Shown one piece after another: positions 7,454 through 14,383 of a DNA stretch of 16,133 nt; position 1 is the stretch's first letter; each line of letters opens with the position of its first letter. Source of the DNA: Spirochaetaceae bacterium (GTDB taxonomy: Bacteria; Spirochaetota; Spirochaetia; Treponematales; Treponemataceae); NCBI GenBank assembly GCA_017382775.1, contig JAFNZQ010000052.1, forward strand, positions 1 to 16,133, written 5' to 3'. The notes below the pieces were generated by a model. That model did no database searches and was not told the origin of the DNA. It worked only from the letters and a program-made list of their open reading frames with translations. The position numbers were made by a program, and so were the translations under genes.

Positions 7454-8950
7454 TCAAAAATGAAGTTCCGTACCGAAATAAATTTCGTAGACCGAAGCAT
7501 TATGGGGCAAATCCCTCAAATGGGGGATGAAGTGTCCCATATTTGCCGCAAAAGAGGCTCGCAGTTGGACGAATTTCCATTTTATGGGATAGAACAAAAT
7601 TTCACCCCCAAGGGAGAAAATTCCCTCGTTCCAACGAATATTTTTTCCGTTGGCAAAGGCAAAATCCACAAAGGGCGACAACTGCAATTCAAAATCCAGG
7701 GAATGGAAAAATTTTTTGTCCGTCCAACGGTAAAAGTCCGTCCTAAACAGACGAATGGGGAAATCCACGTTGAAAACAAGGAATTGGGAGCATTCCAACG
7801 AGGCCTTTCCCCTACCCTGTCGGTAATCGTAAATTCCGCGGATTTGGTTGCCTGGACGAACAAAAAGACCGTCAGCGGTGTGTCCAAAAAAACGGCCGCG
7901 AAGGGCCAAACCGCCCCAGCCGAAGTCAAAAAAACCGGCGGCAACCACATCGGTGTATAAATCAAAACGCTGCAGTGATGCAGCCTCACCCAAGGACGGA
8001 TGAAAGTTGTAGGAAAATTCTTGATAAATATTCAATGAAAAGCCTTCTCGCAACTTTTCCTTTCGGCGAACATTTCCCATGGAAAAATCGTGAACGAAGG
8101 CAATTTTCGGAGAAAAAAATTCCCGCAACCCTTCATGGGAAACAGCTTTCGGCAGTCCGCAATCCCCCAAGGAAATAAAGGTTTCCGTTTCGGCGGAAAA
8201 AGCCCAATTCACGGGAGTTAAATCGGGAAGTTTCCACGGTTGCAACTGAATTGTCAAAAAGGCTTTTTCCAGCAAATAGTTTTCGTTTCCCCAATCCCGA
8301 TAATCGGGATTTTTCACCACTCCTTGGACAAAACCGAAACCCGGTTTACAATTTTCGAACCGTCGAAATGCACTTATTTCGGCGCTGAAATCGAAATTGC
8401 AGTCTTGGGAATCGAAAATTTCCCCGGCAAAACCCAGGTTGAAATTCAGGTCCCAATTTTCCAAGGGCAGCAAAAATGGCATGTAAAATTCCGGTCCAAA
8501 ACCGTGCTTCCCCCGTTGTGTGTCGTAAAGGTAGGCAACATCGGCGGAAAGAGAATTCATGGTTCCGAAAAGGTTGTTTTCCCGAAAAATCACTTTGATG
8601 GAAAGTCCCGAAGCGGAAGAATATTTCGGTCCGGGGAAAACAAAGGTGTTTCCGCCTTCTTTTACAGCGACGGTTATTTGGGCTTCATTGTCTTGTACTT
8701 GTGCGGTTAAATCGATTTCGGAATAGATTCGTGTTTCTTCAAGTTTTTGCCGCAATTCTTGCAAGTACAAATCCAAATCTTCCACGGAAAATTTTCGGGT
8801 TTCATCAACGGATAAAATATTTTTAAGAAAAAACTCTTTGGTTCTTCCTTGAATCTCATAAACAACCCGAGTTACGGAAATTTTTTTTTCTTCGACGGGA
8901 AAAACGGGCAAGGAGAGAATAAAAATCAAAATTGCAAAAAAAACTTTCAT
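7454..8950 (-). CDS. Omp85/BamA-TamA-like outer membrane protein with a single POTRA domain
   Basis: 498 residues beginning with a signal peptide (about 1-18, cleaved near FPVEE). Residues about 24-98 form one POTRA-like domain with the expected pattern GRTKEFFLKN, FSVEDLDLYLQELRQKLEET and RIYSEIDL. From about 102 the sequence is that of a 16-strand-type barrel: PGPKYSSASGLSIKV and ENNLFGT at its start, IRG at 370-372 equal to the VRGF/Y loop-6 motif of Omp85 proteins, and a terminal aromatic residue (ELHF). BamA has five POTRA domains and TamA three, and standard BamA is about 800 residues or more, so this is a reduced paralogue. It may insert, fold or export a subset of outer membrane components. 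The ATG is the only in-frame start and has no Shine-Dalgarno; the promoter places the mRNA start almost on it. Confidence 0.82.
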   Translation of the reverse strand: MKVFFAILIFILSLPVFPVEEKKISVTRVVYEIQGRTKEFFLKNILSVDETRKFSVEDLDLYLQELRQKLEETRIYSEIDLTAQVQDNEAQITVAVKEGGNTFVFPGPKYSSASGLSIKVIFRENNLFGTMNSLSADVAYLYDTQRGKHGFGPEFYMPFLLPLENWDLNFNLGFAGEIFDSQDCNFDFSAEISAFRRFENCKPGFGFVQGVVKNPDYRDWGNENYLLEKAFLTIQLQPWKLPDLTPVNWAFSAETETFISLGDCGLPKAVSHEGLREFFSPKIAFVHDFSMGNVRRKEKLREGFSLNIYQEFSYNFHPSLGEAASLQRFDLYTDVVAAGFFDFGWGGLALRGRFFGHTADGLFVRPGNQIRGIYDYRQGRGKASLECSQFLVFNVDFPIRLFRTDFYRWTDKKFFHSLDFELQLSPFVDFAFANGKNIRWNEGIFSLGGEILFYPIKWKFVQLRASFAANMGHFIPHLRDLPHNASVYEIYFGTELHF

Positions 8951-8958
8951 TCTACGTA

Positions 8959-8987
8959 ATTGTACACCACAAAGGGAAAATCCGCAA
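8959..8987 (-). promoter_or_regulatory. Promoter of the Omp85-like gene, giving a near-leaderless mRNA
   Basis: On the minus strand, TTGCGG (8982-8987) and TACAAT (8959-8964) are 17 bases apart. Only 8 bases lie between the -10 box and the ATG at 8950, so transcription would start within a base or two of the start codon. The absence of a Shine-Dalgarno before this ATG fits. The -35 matches only at its TTG. Confidence 0.6.
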
Positions 8988-8991
8988 GGGG

Positions 8992-9021
8992 TTGAACGAA
9001 AATAGCTGTAACTTTTTTAAT
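8992..9021 (+). promoter_or_regulatory. Possible promoter of the flavoprotein gene
   Basis: TTGAAC (8992-8997) and TTTAAT (9016-9021) are 18 bases apart on the plus strand, about 30 bases before the ATG at 9052. The -35 is fair and the -10 is weak. Another candidate -10, TTATAT at 9031-9036, lacks a good -35 and would leave almost no leader. The proposed -35 lies next to that of the divergent Omp85-like gene, so the two could compete for polymerase. Confidence 0.3.
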
Positions 9022-9051
9022 TCAAATTTGTTATATCCATGTGAGGTGTTT

Positions 9052-9669
9052 ATGAAAGTTCTTATTATCAACGGAAGTCCGCGAAATGAGGGAAATACCG
9101 CCATTGCCTTGAAAGAAATGGAAGCAATTTTTTCCCAAGAGGAAATTGATTTTGAAAATATTCAAATCGGAAACATGGATATTCGAGGTTGTATGGCCTG
9201 CGACGGCTGTTTCAAAACCGGAAAATGCGTGTTCGACGACATTGTAAACGAAGTGGCCGCGAAATTCGAAGAAGCCGACGGCCTGGTTGTGGCAAGTCCC
9301 GTTTACTACGCTTCCGCCAACGCCACCTTAATTGCCCTGTTGCATCGACTTTTCCGCAGTTCTCGTTTTGATAAAACCATGAAGGTGGGCGCTTCCGTGG
9401 TTTGTGCTCGCCGAGGCGGCTGTTCATCCACCTTTGACGAACTGAACAAATTTTTTGCCATAAGCGGAATGCCCATTGCTCCCAGCCAATACTGGAACAG
9501 CATCCACGGTAAAGACAAAGGGGAAGCGGAGCAAGACGATGAAGGCAAGCAGACCATGCGAACCCTTGCTCGCAACATGGTTTTCTTGATGAAAAGCATC
9601 GAATTGGGCAAGAAAAATTTCGGCCTTCCCGAAAAAGAAAAACATCTTTGGACCCATTACATAAGATAA
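9052..9669 (+). CDS. Flavodoxin-fold NAD(P)H-dependent oxidoreductase, iron-sulfur flavoprotein-like
   Basis: 205 residues with the FMN-binding start MKVLIINGSPRNEGNT (phosphate loop about 8-16) and the ASPVYYASANATLIALLHRL segment typical of the NADPH-dependent FMN reductase/flavodoxin family. Cys47, 50, 53 and 59 form CX2CX2CX5C, which fits the compact cluster motif CX2CX2CX4-7C known from iron-sulfur flavoproteins (Isf) binding a 4Fe-4S cluster. A role in electron transfer or in oxygen or quinone reduction in the cytoplasm is likely. The ATG at 9052 is chosen over the longer upstream open frame (8932) because GAGGTG lies 3-8 bases before it and homology starts exactly there. It stands alone, divergent from the Omp85-like gene, and ends at an inverted-repeat terminator. 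The exact electron donor and acceptor are not visible. Confidence 0.88.
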   Translation: MKVLIINGSPRNEGNTAIALKEMEAIFSQEEIDFENIQIGNMDIRGCMACDGCFKTGKCVFDDIVNEVAAKFEEADGLVVASPVYYASANATLIALLHRLFRSSRFDKTMKVGASVVCARRGGCSSTFDELNKFFAISGMPIAPSQYWNSIHGKDKGEAEQDDEGKQTMRTLARNMVFLMKSIELGKKNFGLPEKEKHLWTHYIR

Positions 9670-9690
9670 ATTTTCGGGATTTTTCCGAAA

Positions 9691-9720
9691 GGCTTTTTTG
9701 CCGTTAAACGCAAAAAAGCC
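9691..9720. terminator. Bidirectional intrinsic terminator between convergent genes
   Basis: GGCTTTTTTGC (9691-9701) and GCAAAAAAGCC (9710-9720) form a perfect 11-bp stem around an 8-base loop. It lies 21 bases after the flavoprotein stop and 10 bases after the Na/Pi gene's stop (9731, minus strand), where a shared terminator is expected. There is no long U-tract after the stem on either strand, so it may be a weaker terminator or depend on Rho, but its position and symmetry are convincing. Confidence 0.65.
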
Positions 9721-9730
9721 CCGACTTTCA

Positions 9731-11404
9731 TCAGTCTTTTCGGCGGAAAAGTTGTTTTGAAATTTCAAAGGCTCTGTCACCGATTTTTTCAAAGGATCGC
9801 ACCACATCGATGTACAGCAATTCCGCCTTCACGGATGAGCCGGCTTTAAGACGCTTTTTCGCAACCTTTTTCAGTTCCTTTCTGGATTCGTTAATGCGGT
9901 TTTCCAAATCTGCGGCAGCTTTCATTGCCTGTTCACCAATTTTGTTGCCGATATTCTGGTGAATAATGGACATGGATTCCCAAACCAGTTGGCTGTAAGG
10001 CTGCAAAAGTTGCAAATCGGCTTCGTCAAACTCCAGTTCCTTTTCGTTGGCGCGTTTGAAAAGAATGTAGGATTTGTAACACTCGTCGGTTATATCTTCC
10101 ACCATATCCACAATGGACATCAAGATAAAGGCATTGTAGCGTGATTCCTCGGAAAGAGACAAATGTTCGGTACATTGTAGAAGGTAATTGGAGATTTCTT
10201 CCTGCATTTCATCCACATAATTTTCGTGGGTGGCTATTTCCTCCAAGGTCTTTCCGTCGGTATTTGCCAGTTTTGTACCGGTTGGCACAAGGGAGTTTTT
10301 CAGGGATTCAAACATTTTGGAAGCAATTTCCACCATGTCGGAAATTTCCTTTTCGGCACTGATTAAATAGGCCTGGGCGTTTGCCTTGTTTCTCGCCAGA
10401 ATAAAGGGGAATTTGTAAACATCCGGAATTTCCCCTTTTTTTGGCAAAATTGTTTTTTCCATAAGGGCTGTAATAGTCTTTGTAAAAGGAAGAAACAGCA
10501 ATGTACAACAAACATTAAATATGGTGTGCAAAAGGGAAACCTGCAAGGTAATGCTGTCGGGTCCACCGGTAGGAATTAAAAAATAAACCAAATTCAAAAG
10601 GGGACGGAAGAATATCAAGGCGATAAAACTACCAACCACGTTAAAAAATACGTGAACCGCCGCCGCCCTGCGTGCATTAACCTTCGCACCGATGGAAACA
10701 AGGATTACGTCGATGGTAGTTCCGATGTTGCTTCCCAAAACCATGGCTGCGGAAAATTCGAAGGTCAAAATTCCGTTGTAGGCCAATGAAATAATAATCG
10801 CAGTTGCAGCACTGGATGAGTGAATTAAAACGGTAATAACAACGCCGGCCACAAGACCGATAATACTGGAAAGAAAGCCCATATTCATCATTTGGCCAAG
10901 GAACACCATGTCGTCGGCAGAAGGTTGAGGAATGGCGGAACTCAAAAAATCCAATCCGATAAAAAGCAGTCCGAAGCCCATTAAGGTTTCGCCGATGTTC
11001 TGAAATTTATTTTTTCGCGCCGAGCTGAGGAAAAATCCCACACCGAAAAGAGGCAGCGCCAGAGCCGAAATACTGAATTTAAACCCGAAAATTGACACCA
11101 ACCAGGCCGTTACCGTGGTACCGATATTGGCACCGAAGATTACACCGACAGATTGGGACAGAGTCAAAATACCCGCATTAACGAAGGACACAACCATAAC
11201 CGTGGTTGCGGATGATGACTGAATAATTGCGGTGACGAAAAGGCCGGTTAACACGGCCAAGAACCTGTTTCCGGTAATCTTGTGCAAAACACTGTTCATG
11301 CGGCGTCCGGCACTTTTCTGAATACCGTCGCTCATCTGCTTCATGCCGAACAGAAGGAGGCCCAATCCTCCCAAAAACTGAAATACAAGGGAAAATGCGT
11401 TCAT
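9731..11404 (-). CDS. Na+/phosphate cotransporter family protein with PhoU-like C-terminal domain
   Basis: 557 residues. The N-terminal half (about 1-320) is the membrane transporter made of two inverted repeats, each with the family's SSSATT-type motif and a following GxNIGTT: IQSSSATT (61-68) with GANIGTT (91-97), and IHSSSAAT (194-201) with GSNIGTT (224-230). These are the sodium/phosphate-binding signatures of the Na/Pi cotransporter II (NptA) family. Residues about 340-557 are helical, soluble and PhoU-like (two bundles, e.g. EEISNYLLQCTEHLSL), as in many bacterial members. The protein should take up phosphate using a sodium gradient in the inner membrane. The ATG has a near-perfect AAAGGAGG at 7 bases. 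A strong promoter lies about 200 bases upstream, giving an unusually long leader. Export of phosphate rather than import is reported for some relatives and cannot be excluded. Confidence 0.94.
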   Translation of the reverse strand: MNAFSLVFQFLGGLGLLLFGMKQMSDGIQKSAGRRMNSVLHKITGNRFLAVLTGLFVTAIIQSSSATTVMVVSFVNAGILTLSQSVGVIFGANIGTTVTAWLVSIFGFKFSISALALPLFGVGFFLSSARKNKFQNIGETLMGFGLLFIGLDFLSSAIPQPSADDMVFLGQMMNMGFLSSIIGLVAGVVITVLIHSSSAATAIIISLAYNGILTFEFSAAMVLGSNIGTTIDVILVSIGAKVNARRAAAVHVFFNVVGSFIALIFFRPLLNLVYFLIPTGGPDSITLQVSLLHTIFNVCCTLLFLPFTKTITALMEKTILPKKGEIPDVYKFPFILARNKANAQAYLISAEKEISDMVEIASKMFESLKNSLVPTGTKLANTDGKTLEEIATHENYVDEMQEEISNYLLQCTEHLSLSEESRYNAFILMSIVDMVEDITDECYKSYILFKRANEKELEFDEADLQLLQPYSQLVWESMSIIHQNIGNKIGEQAMKAAADLENRINESRKELKKVAKKRLKAGSSVKAELLYIDVVRSFEKIGDRAFEISKQLFRRKD

Positions 11405-11595
11405 CGTGTACCTCCTTTGAGGGAAAGAACAGAATATGTTTTAGTTAAAATAAAAAAAAATTTGCGAAAAACGAAAAAGGCCTCGACCGGTGAAAGAGAT
11501 GCGGAATTTGGAGCAGCACTTGCAGGATTTTTCGTCCTTGTAAAGCCTGCATCATAAACTTCCGATAATGAAGCGGAAGTCAAAAATTCTTTCAT
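11405..11595 (-). promoter_or_regulatory. Structured 5' leader of the Na/Pi cotransporter, with a 64-codon open frame
   Basis: The predicted transcript start (near 11595) is about 190 bases before the cotransporter ATG. The leader holds a 7-bp hairpin (11558-11564 with 11574-11580) and a 6-bp hairpin with a 19-base loop (11521-11526 with 11546-11551), followed by a U-rich stretch and the ribosome-binding site. An ATG lying exactly at the predicted transcript start opens a 64-codon frame whose TGA overlaps the cotransporter ATG by 4 bases. Its peptide (start MKEFLTSASLSEVYDAG) resembles nothing I know and its codon use is mixed. It may be a leader peptide, a cis-acting RNA, or plain untranslated leader; I do not recognise a known riboswitch class. 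Confidence 0.35.
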
Positions 11596-11601
11596 GATTT
11601 G

Positions 11602-11630
11602 ATTTTAGTGTAAAAAATTATTTTTGTCAA
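11602..11630 (-). promoter_or_regulatory. Strong sigma70-type promoter of the Na/Pi cotransporter
   Basis: On the minus strand, TTGACA (11625-11630, perfect) and TAAAAT (11602-11607, five of six) are exactly 17 bases apart. Transcription should start near 11595. It overlaps the upstream region of the divergent lipoprotein gene (start 11649), for which I find no clear promoter of its own. Confidence 0.8.
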
Positions 11631-11648
11631 GGGAATTTTGAGGTTTTT

Positions 11649-12380
11649 ATGAAAAAACTTGTATTTTTTTATTTTGCGTTGATTTTTCTGTTTTATTCAT
11701 GTTCAAAACAAGCCGGAAAATCCACGGGTGATTTTGCCTCCGATGAGGAAGTCTTGACCACTCCCCTTTCCGACTACGAAATCCACATATTTTTCGGATA
11801 CGACTTTAATAATGAAGATCAGATCCCCAAATTGAAGCAACCGCTGACGGACAAATTCGGAGCCGGAACCGACGGTGGCTTAATCTCCGCTTCCGTTTAT
11901 CCCAAAGACTATGAAATTAACGGCAAACACCGAATTTCCATGGTGGAAGATCACTTTGAAAACCCACGAACCCGGGGAATGATTACCATGGGTGCGCCGG
12001 AAGGACTTCACACACCACTGGCTCGGGTTTTGGAGAAAGATCCCACATACAAAATCATCAGCCTTTTTCCCCAGGACGACATTTTGGGCTCCCAGTCCGT
12101 TTCCCACCTGGTTTTAAGTGCCCCCGTGAACAGCGAAATTATCGAGCAGGAACTTACCGTAAGCGATGCCGACATTTCCCTTATTTTGGACAAATGCATC
12201 GTTTATATGCGGGACAAGGTCTTTTCTCCGGAATATAAAATTCCCAACCAAAGTGAATTACGCAAGGAAGTGATGGAAGTCTTCGGAGACGAATTCGACA
12301 TAACGCCTTTCATGGATCCGGAAACGGGCATTCGGGCTTCCAACCATTTCGAAATAAAGAGGAAGGTCCCACAGCCCTAA
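11649..12380 (+). CDS. Lipoprotein of unknown function
   Basis: 243 residues. The N-terminus MKKLVFFYFALIFLFYSC is a lipoprotein signal peptide with the lipidated cysteine at C18, so the mature protein is anchored in the periplasm or at the surface. A Ser/Gly/Asp-rich tether (about 19-40) leads into an alpha/beta domain: EIHIFFGYDFNNEDQIPKL, GMITMGAPEGLHTPLARVLEK and YKIISLFPQDDILGSQSVSHLVLSAP. Alternation of strands and helices recalls periplasmic substrate-binding proteins, such as the treponemal DUF3798 lipoproteins, but the protein is short and I cannot confirm membership. The ATG has GAGG 5 bases upstream. It is divergent from the Na/Pi cotransporter and converges on the hemolysin III gene with only 3 bases between stop codons. 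No function is proposed. Confidence 0.85.
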   Translation: MKKLVFFYFALIFLFYSCSKQAGKSTGDFASDEEVLTTPLSDYEIHIFFGYDFNNEDQIPKLKQPLTDKFGAGTDGGLISASVYPKDYEINGKHRISMVEDHFENPRTRGMITMGAPEGLHTPLARVLEKDPTYKIISLFPQDDILGSQSVSHLVLSAPVNSEIIEQELTVSDADISLILDKCIVYMRDKVFSPEYKIPNQSELRKEVMEVFGDEFDITPFMDPETGIRASNHFEIKRKVPQP

Positions 12381-12383
12381 TTG

Positions 12384-13004
12384 CTACATCAAATTCATTA
12401 CCGCAAAAAAGTGCAGAATGCTTCCCGCAACACAAAAAATGTGGAAAACGCTGTGCATCCACTTAATTTTTTTCATTGCGTAAAAGATTACGCCCACGGT
12501 GTAGCAAATGCCTCCCGCAATCAAAAAGTGCAAGCAAAGGGGTGAAACCGTGGCGGAAAGTCGCTTCCATGTGAAGATAACCAACCATGCCATGGGCAAA
12601 TAGGTGATTGCGGAAAGTTTTCGCATTCGGCTTCCGAATATGGCATAAAAGGCGATTCCCACAATAGCCAATCCCCAAATAATTCCGAAAATCGTCCATC
12701 CGAAGGCACCTTTAAGCCCCACAAGGCACAAGGGCGTGTATGTTCCCGCAATCAGTGCGTAAATTGATGTGTGATCTAATCGGCCGAACACTTCCTTGGC
12801 CTTTGTTAAACTGTGATACAGGGTGGACATCATGTAAAGGAACACAAGGGTAAAGCCGTACACCATTGTGCTTACCACAGCCATGGCGGAAACGCCGGAT
12901 GCCTTCACCGCCAAAATCGGAATTGCGGCCACAGAAAGCCCCGCACCCACTCCGTGAGAAACACCATTGAAAATTTCTTCACCTAATGAATATCGTTTTT
13001 TCAC
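12384..13004 (-). CDS. Hemolysin III / PAQR family membrane protein
   Basis: 206 residues with about seven membrane segments, normal for bacterial hemolysin III (YqfA-like) proteins. The metal-site residues of the PAQR/hemolysin III superfamily are present: S60-x3-H64 in STLYHSL, D77-H78 in RLDHTSIYALIAGTYTP, and H184-x3-H188 in HSVFHIF. N13-GVSHG-18 matches the family N-terminus. Members are Zn-dependent and thought to act as lipid amidohydrolases or membrane-fluidity sensors; true haemolysis is rarely shown. I chose GTG at 13002-13004 because GGAGG lies 5 bases upstream; an in-frame TTG at 13046 would add 14 poorly hydrophobic residues and has no ribosome-binding site. It follows the M20 peptidase by 66 bases on the same strand and may share its transcript. 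Confidence 0.92.
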   Translation of the reverse strand: MKKRYSLGEEIFNGVSHGVGAGLSVAAIPILAVKASGVSAMAVVSTMVYGFTLVFLYMMSTLYHSLTKAKEVFGRLDHTSIYALIAGTYTPLCLVGLKGAFGWTIFGIIWGLAIVGIAFYAIFGSRMRKLSAITYLPMAWLVIFTWKRLSATVSPLCLHFLIAGGICYTVGVIFYAMKKIKWMHSVFHIFCVAGSILHFFAVMNLM

Positions 13005-13070
13005 GCAAACCTCCCCAAATTTGTTGTATCGCCTTATTTGACACAAAAATTCGGGAGAAGTTGCAGGGAT

Positions 13071-14285
13071 TTACAACACCATTTTGGAAAAAACCTTTGC
13101 ATCACCCAAAATGTTGGACAAAAGGCAATATTCGTTGGGTTGATGGGCTGTTTCAAACATTCTGCTCCAAACAACGGCATGGAAACCGGCATTGCGTAAA
13201 TAACTTGCCACAGTACCGCCACCGATACCGATGATTTTTCCATCCACACCGTAAACGGACTTTATGGCATCGCATAAAACGGACACCACGGGAGCATCGT
13301 TGGGAGTTGCGGGAGATTGCACCGACTGTTTTTCTTCCACAGTGATTGCAACGCCGTATTTTTCCTCGGTTTTTTTGACGCATTTTTGTATTTCGGAACG
13401 CACTTCGTCCAAGGTGTAACAGGGAAGAATGCGGCAATCGACACAAAACACATCGTCACCGGGAATGGTGTTTATATTGGGAACGTTGGCGTTCTTTTTG
13501 GTGGGCTGAAAGGTGGAATAATCCGGAGCGAAAATGGGATTTCGTTGGGTGAAAACCTGCTCCAAACCGTTTATTTCCAAGGCCAAAAAGCAGTTCGCCA
13601 AATGAGCGTTGCACCCTTCGTCGGGACGAGAACCGTGGGCCTGTTTTCCCACAGTGCGAAATTCCAGCCACAACATATGTTTTTCCGCAACTTCAATGTC
13701 GGCGCCATTTTCGGCACCACCGTCGGGGATTACAATCAGGTCGTCTTTGGAAAAAAGGGTTTGAGTTTCCAACAAATATTGTATTCCGTAAATCGATCCC
13801 ACTTCCTCGTCTGCCACAAACAACAATTTTATGGTAAGTTCCGGCTGAATGCCCAATTCCGCAAAGGCTGCGGCCATCATTGAGGAGGAAACCACGCCCT
13901 GTTGATTGTCTTCCACGCCGCGACCGATTATTTTATCCCCTTCCACATGTACTTCGAAGGGCGGAGTCTTCCACAGAGACAGGTCGCCTTCCGGAACAAT
14001 ATCCAAATGGGACATTATCCACAGGGCTTTCGAGCTTTTTCCCTTTATTGTGGCAACCAAATTGGGACGTTTTCCGCAGGAGACGCGATCGTCGGGTGCG
14101 TCAAAACGTACAAGATCGGTAATTTTGTGGGAACGCAACCAGTCTTCCAACAAAAGGCATTTTTCCATTTCTCCGTCGCCATCGCTTTCCGGAGCCAAAG
14201 CCTTTGTTGCGGTGAGTTTTCTCTCCAAATCCACCGCCAAAGCCGAATGGGAATCAATCCACTCGGAAATTTTATCGAAACACAT
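13071..14285 (-). CDS. M20 family metallopeptidase / amidohydrolase (ArgE/DapE/carboxypeptidase-like)
   Basis: 404 residues, typical of M20 di-zinc enzymes. Metal and catalytic residues are in place: H93 and D95 in MSHLDIVPEGD, bridging D126 in GRGVEDNQQG, general base E160 with ligand E161 in VADEEVGS, D188 in IPDGG, and H381 near the end (TAHQPNEY). Residues about 208-320 form the dimerisation lid, including H217 in KQAHGSRP. The enzyme should hydrolyse an amide or dipeptide bond in the cytoplasm; PepV-like, ArgE-like and DapE-like substrates cannot be told apart here. The ATG has AGGAG 5 bases upstream and is only about 11 bases from the predicted transcript start, so the ribosome-binding site is at the very 5' end of the mRNA. 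It is divergent from lepB. Confidence 0.93.
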   Translation of the reverse strand: MCFDKISEWIDSHSALAVDLERKLTATKALAPESDGDGEMEKCLLLEDWLRSHKITDLVRFDAPDDRVSCGKRPNLVATIKGKSSKALWIMSHLDIVPEGDLSLWKTPPFEVHVEGDKIIGRGVEDNQQGVVSSSMMAAAFAELGIQPELTIKLLFVADEEVGSIYGIQYLLETQTLFSKDDLIVIPDGGAENGADIEVAEKHMLWLEFRTVGKQAHGSRPDEGCNAHLANCFLALEINGLEQVFTQRNPIFAPDYSTFQPTKKNANVPNINTIPGDDVFCVDCRILPCYTLDEVRSEIQKCVKKTEEKYGVAITVEEKQSVQSPATPNDAPVVSVLCDAIKSVYGVDGKIIGIGGGTVASYLRNAGFHAVVWSRMFETAHQPNEYCLLSNILGDAKVFSKMVL

Positions 14286-14302
14286 AAAAACTCCTATTAT
14301 GC

Positions 14303-14331
14303 ATTATAGCACAAAATTTTAAATTTGTCAA
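14303..14331 (-). promoter_or_regulatory. Perfect-consensus promoter of the M20 peptidase gene
   Basis: TTGACA (14326-14331) and TATAAT (14303-14308) on the minus strand are both exact consensus boxes and 17 bases apart. Transcription should start near 14296, about 11 bases before the ATG at 14285. The whole gap 14286-14383 is AT-rich and also holds the divergent lepB promoter, 18 bases away. Confidence 0.85.
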
Positions 14332-14349
14332 GTTGCATCAATTTTCCCC

Positions 14350-14377
14350 TTGATTTTTTTTGTTTTTTCCATATAAT
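14350..14377 (+). promoter_or_regulatory. Promoter of lepB-ftsI, giving a leaderless mRNA
   Basis: TTGATT (14350-14355) and TATAAT (14372-14377) are separated by 16 bases of T-rich sequence. The expected transcript start is about 14384, which is the first base of the GTG proposed as the lepB start. No Shine-Dalgarno exists before that GTG or before the next in-frame ATG. Confidence 0.7.
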
Positions 14378-14383
14378 GGATAT

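Noticed and set aside
7313..7960. Plus-strand open frame of 215 codons opposite the Omp85-like gene
   Set aside because: It starts inside the exbB region, runs over the exbB promoter and is antisense to a gene with a signal peptide, POTRA domain and barrel. No family resemblance is visible.
8932..9051. Plus-strand extension of the flavoprotein upstream of 9052
   Set aside because: It overlaps the start of the divergent gene and both promoter regions, and the flavodoxin fold begins exactly at MKVLIINGSP with GAGGTG just before it.
13005..13046. N-terminal extension of the hemolysin III protein from TTG at 13046
   Set aside because: No ribosome-binding site precedes it, while GGAGG lies before the GTG at 13004, where family similarity begins.
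14332..14371. T-rich run between the M20 and lepB promoters as a terminator
   Set aside because: No GC-rich stem precedes the T-run; it is the spacer region of the lepB promoter between divergent genes.
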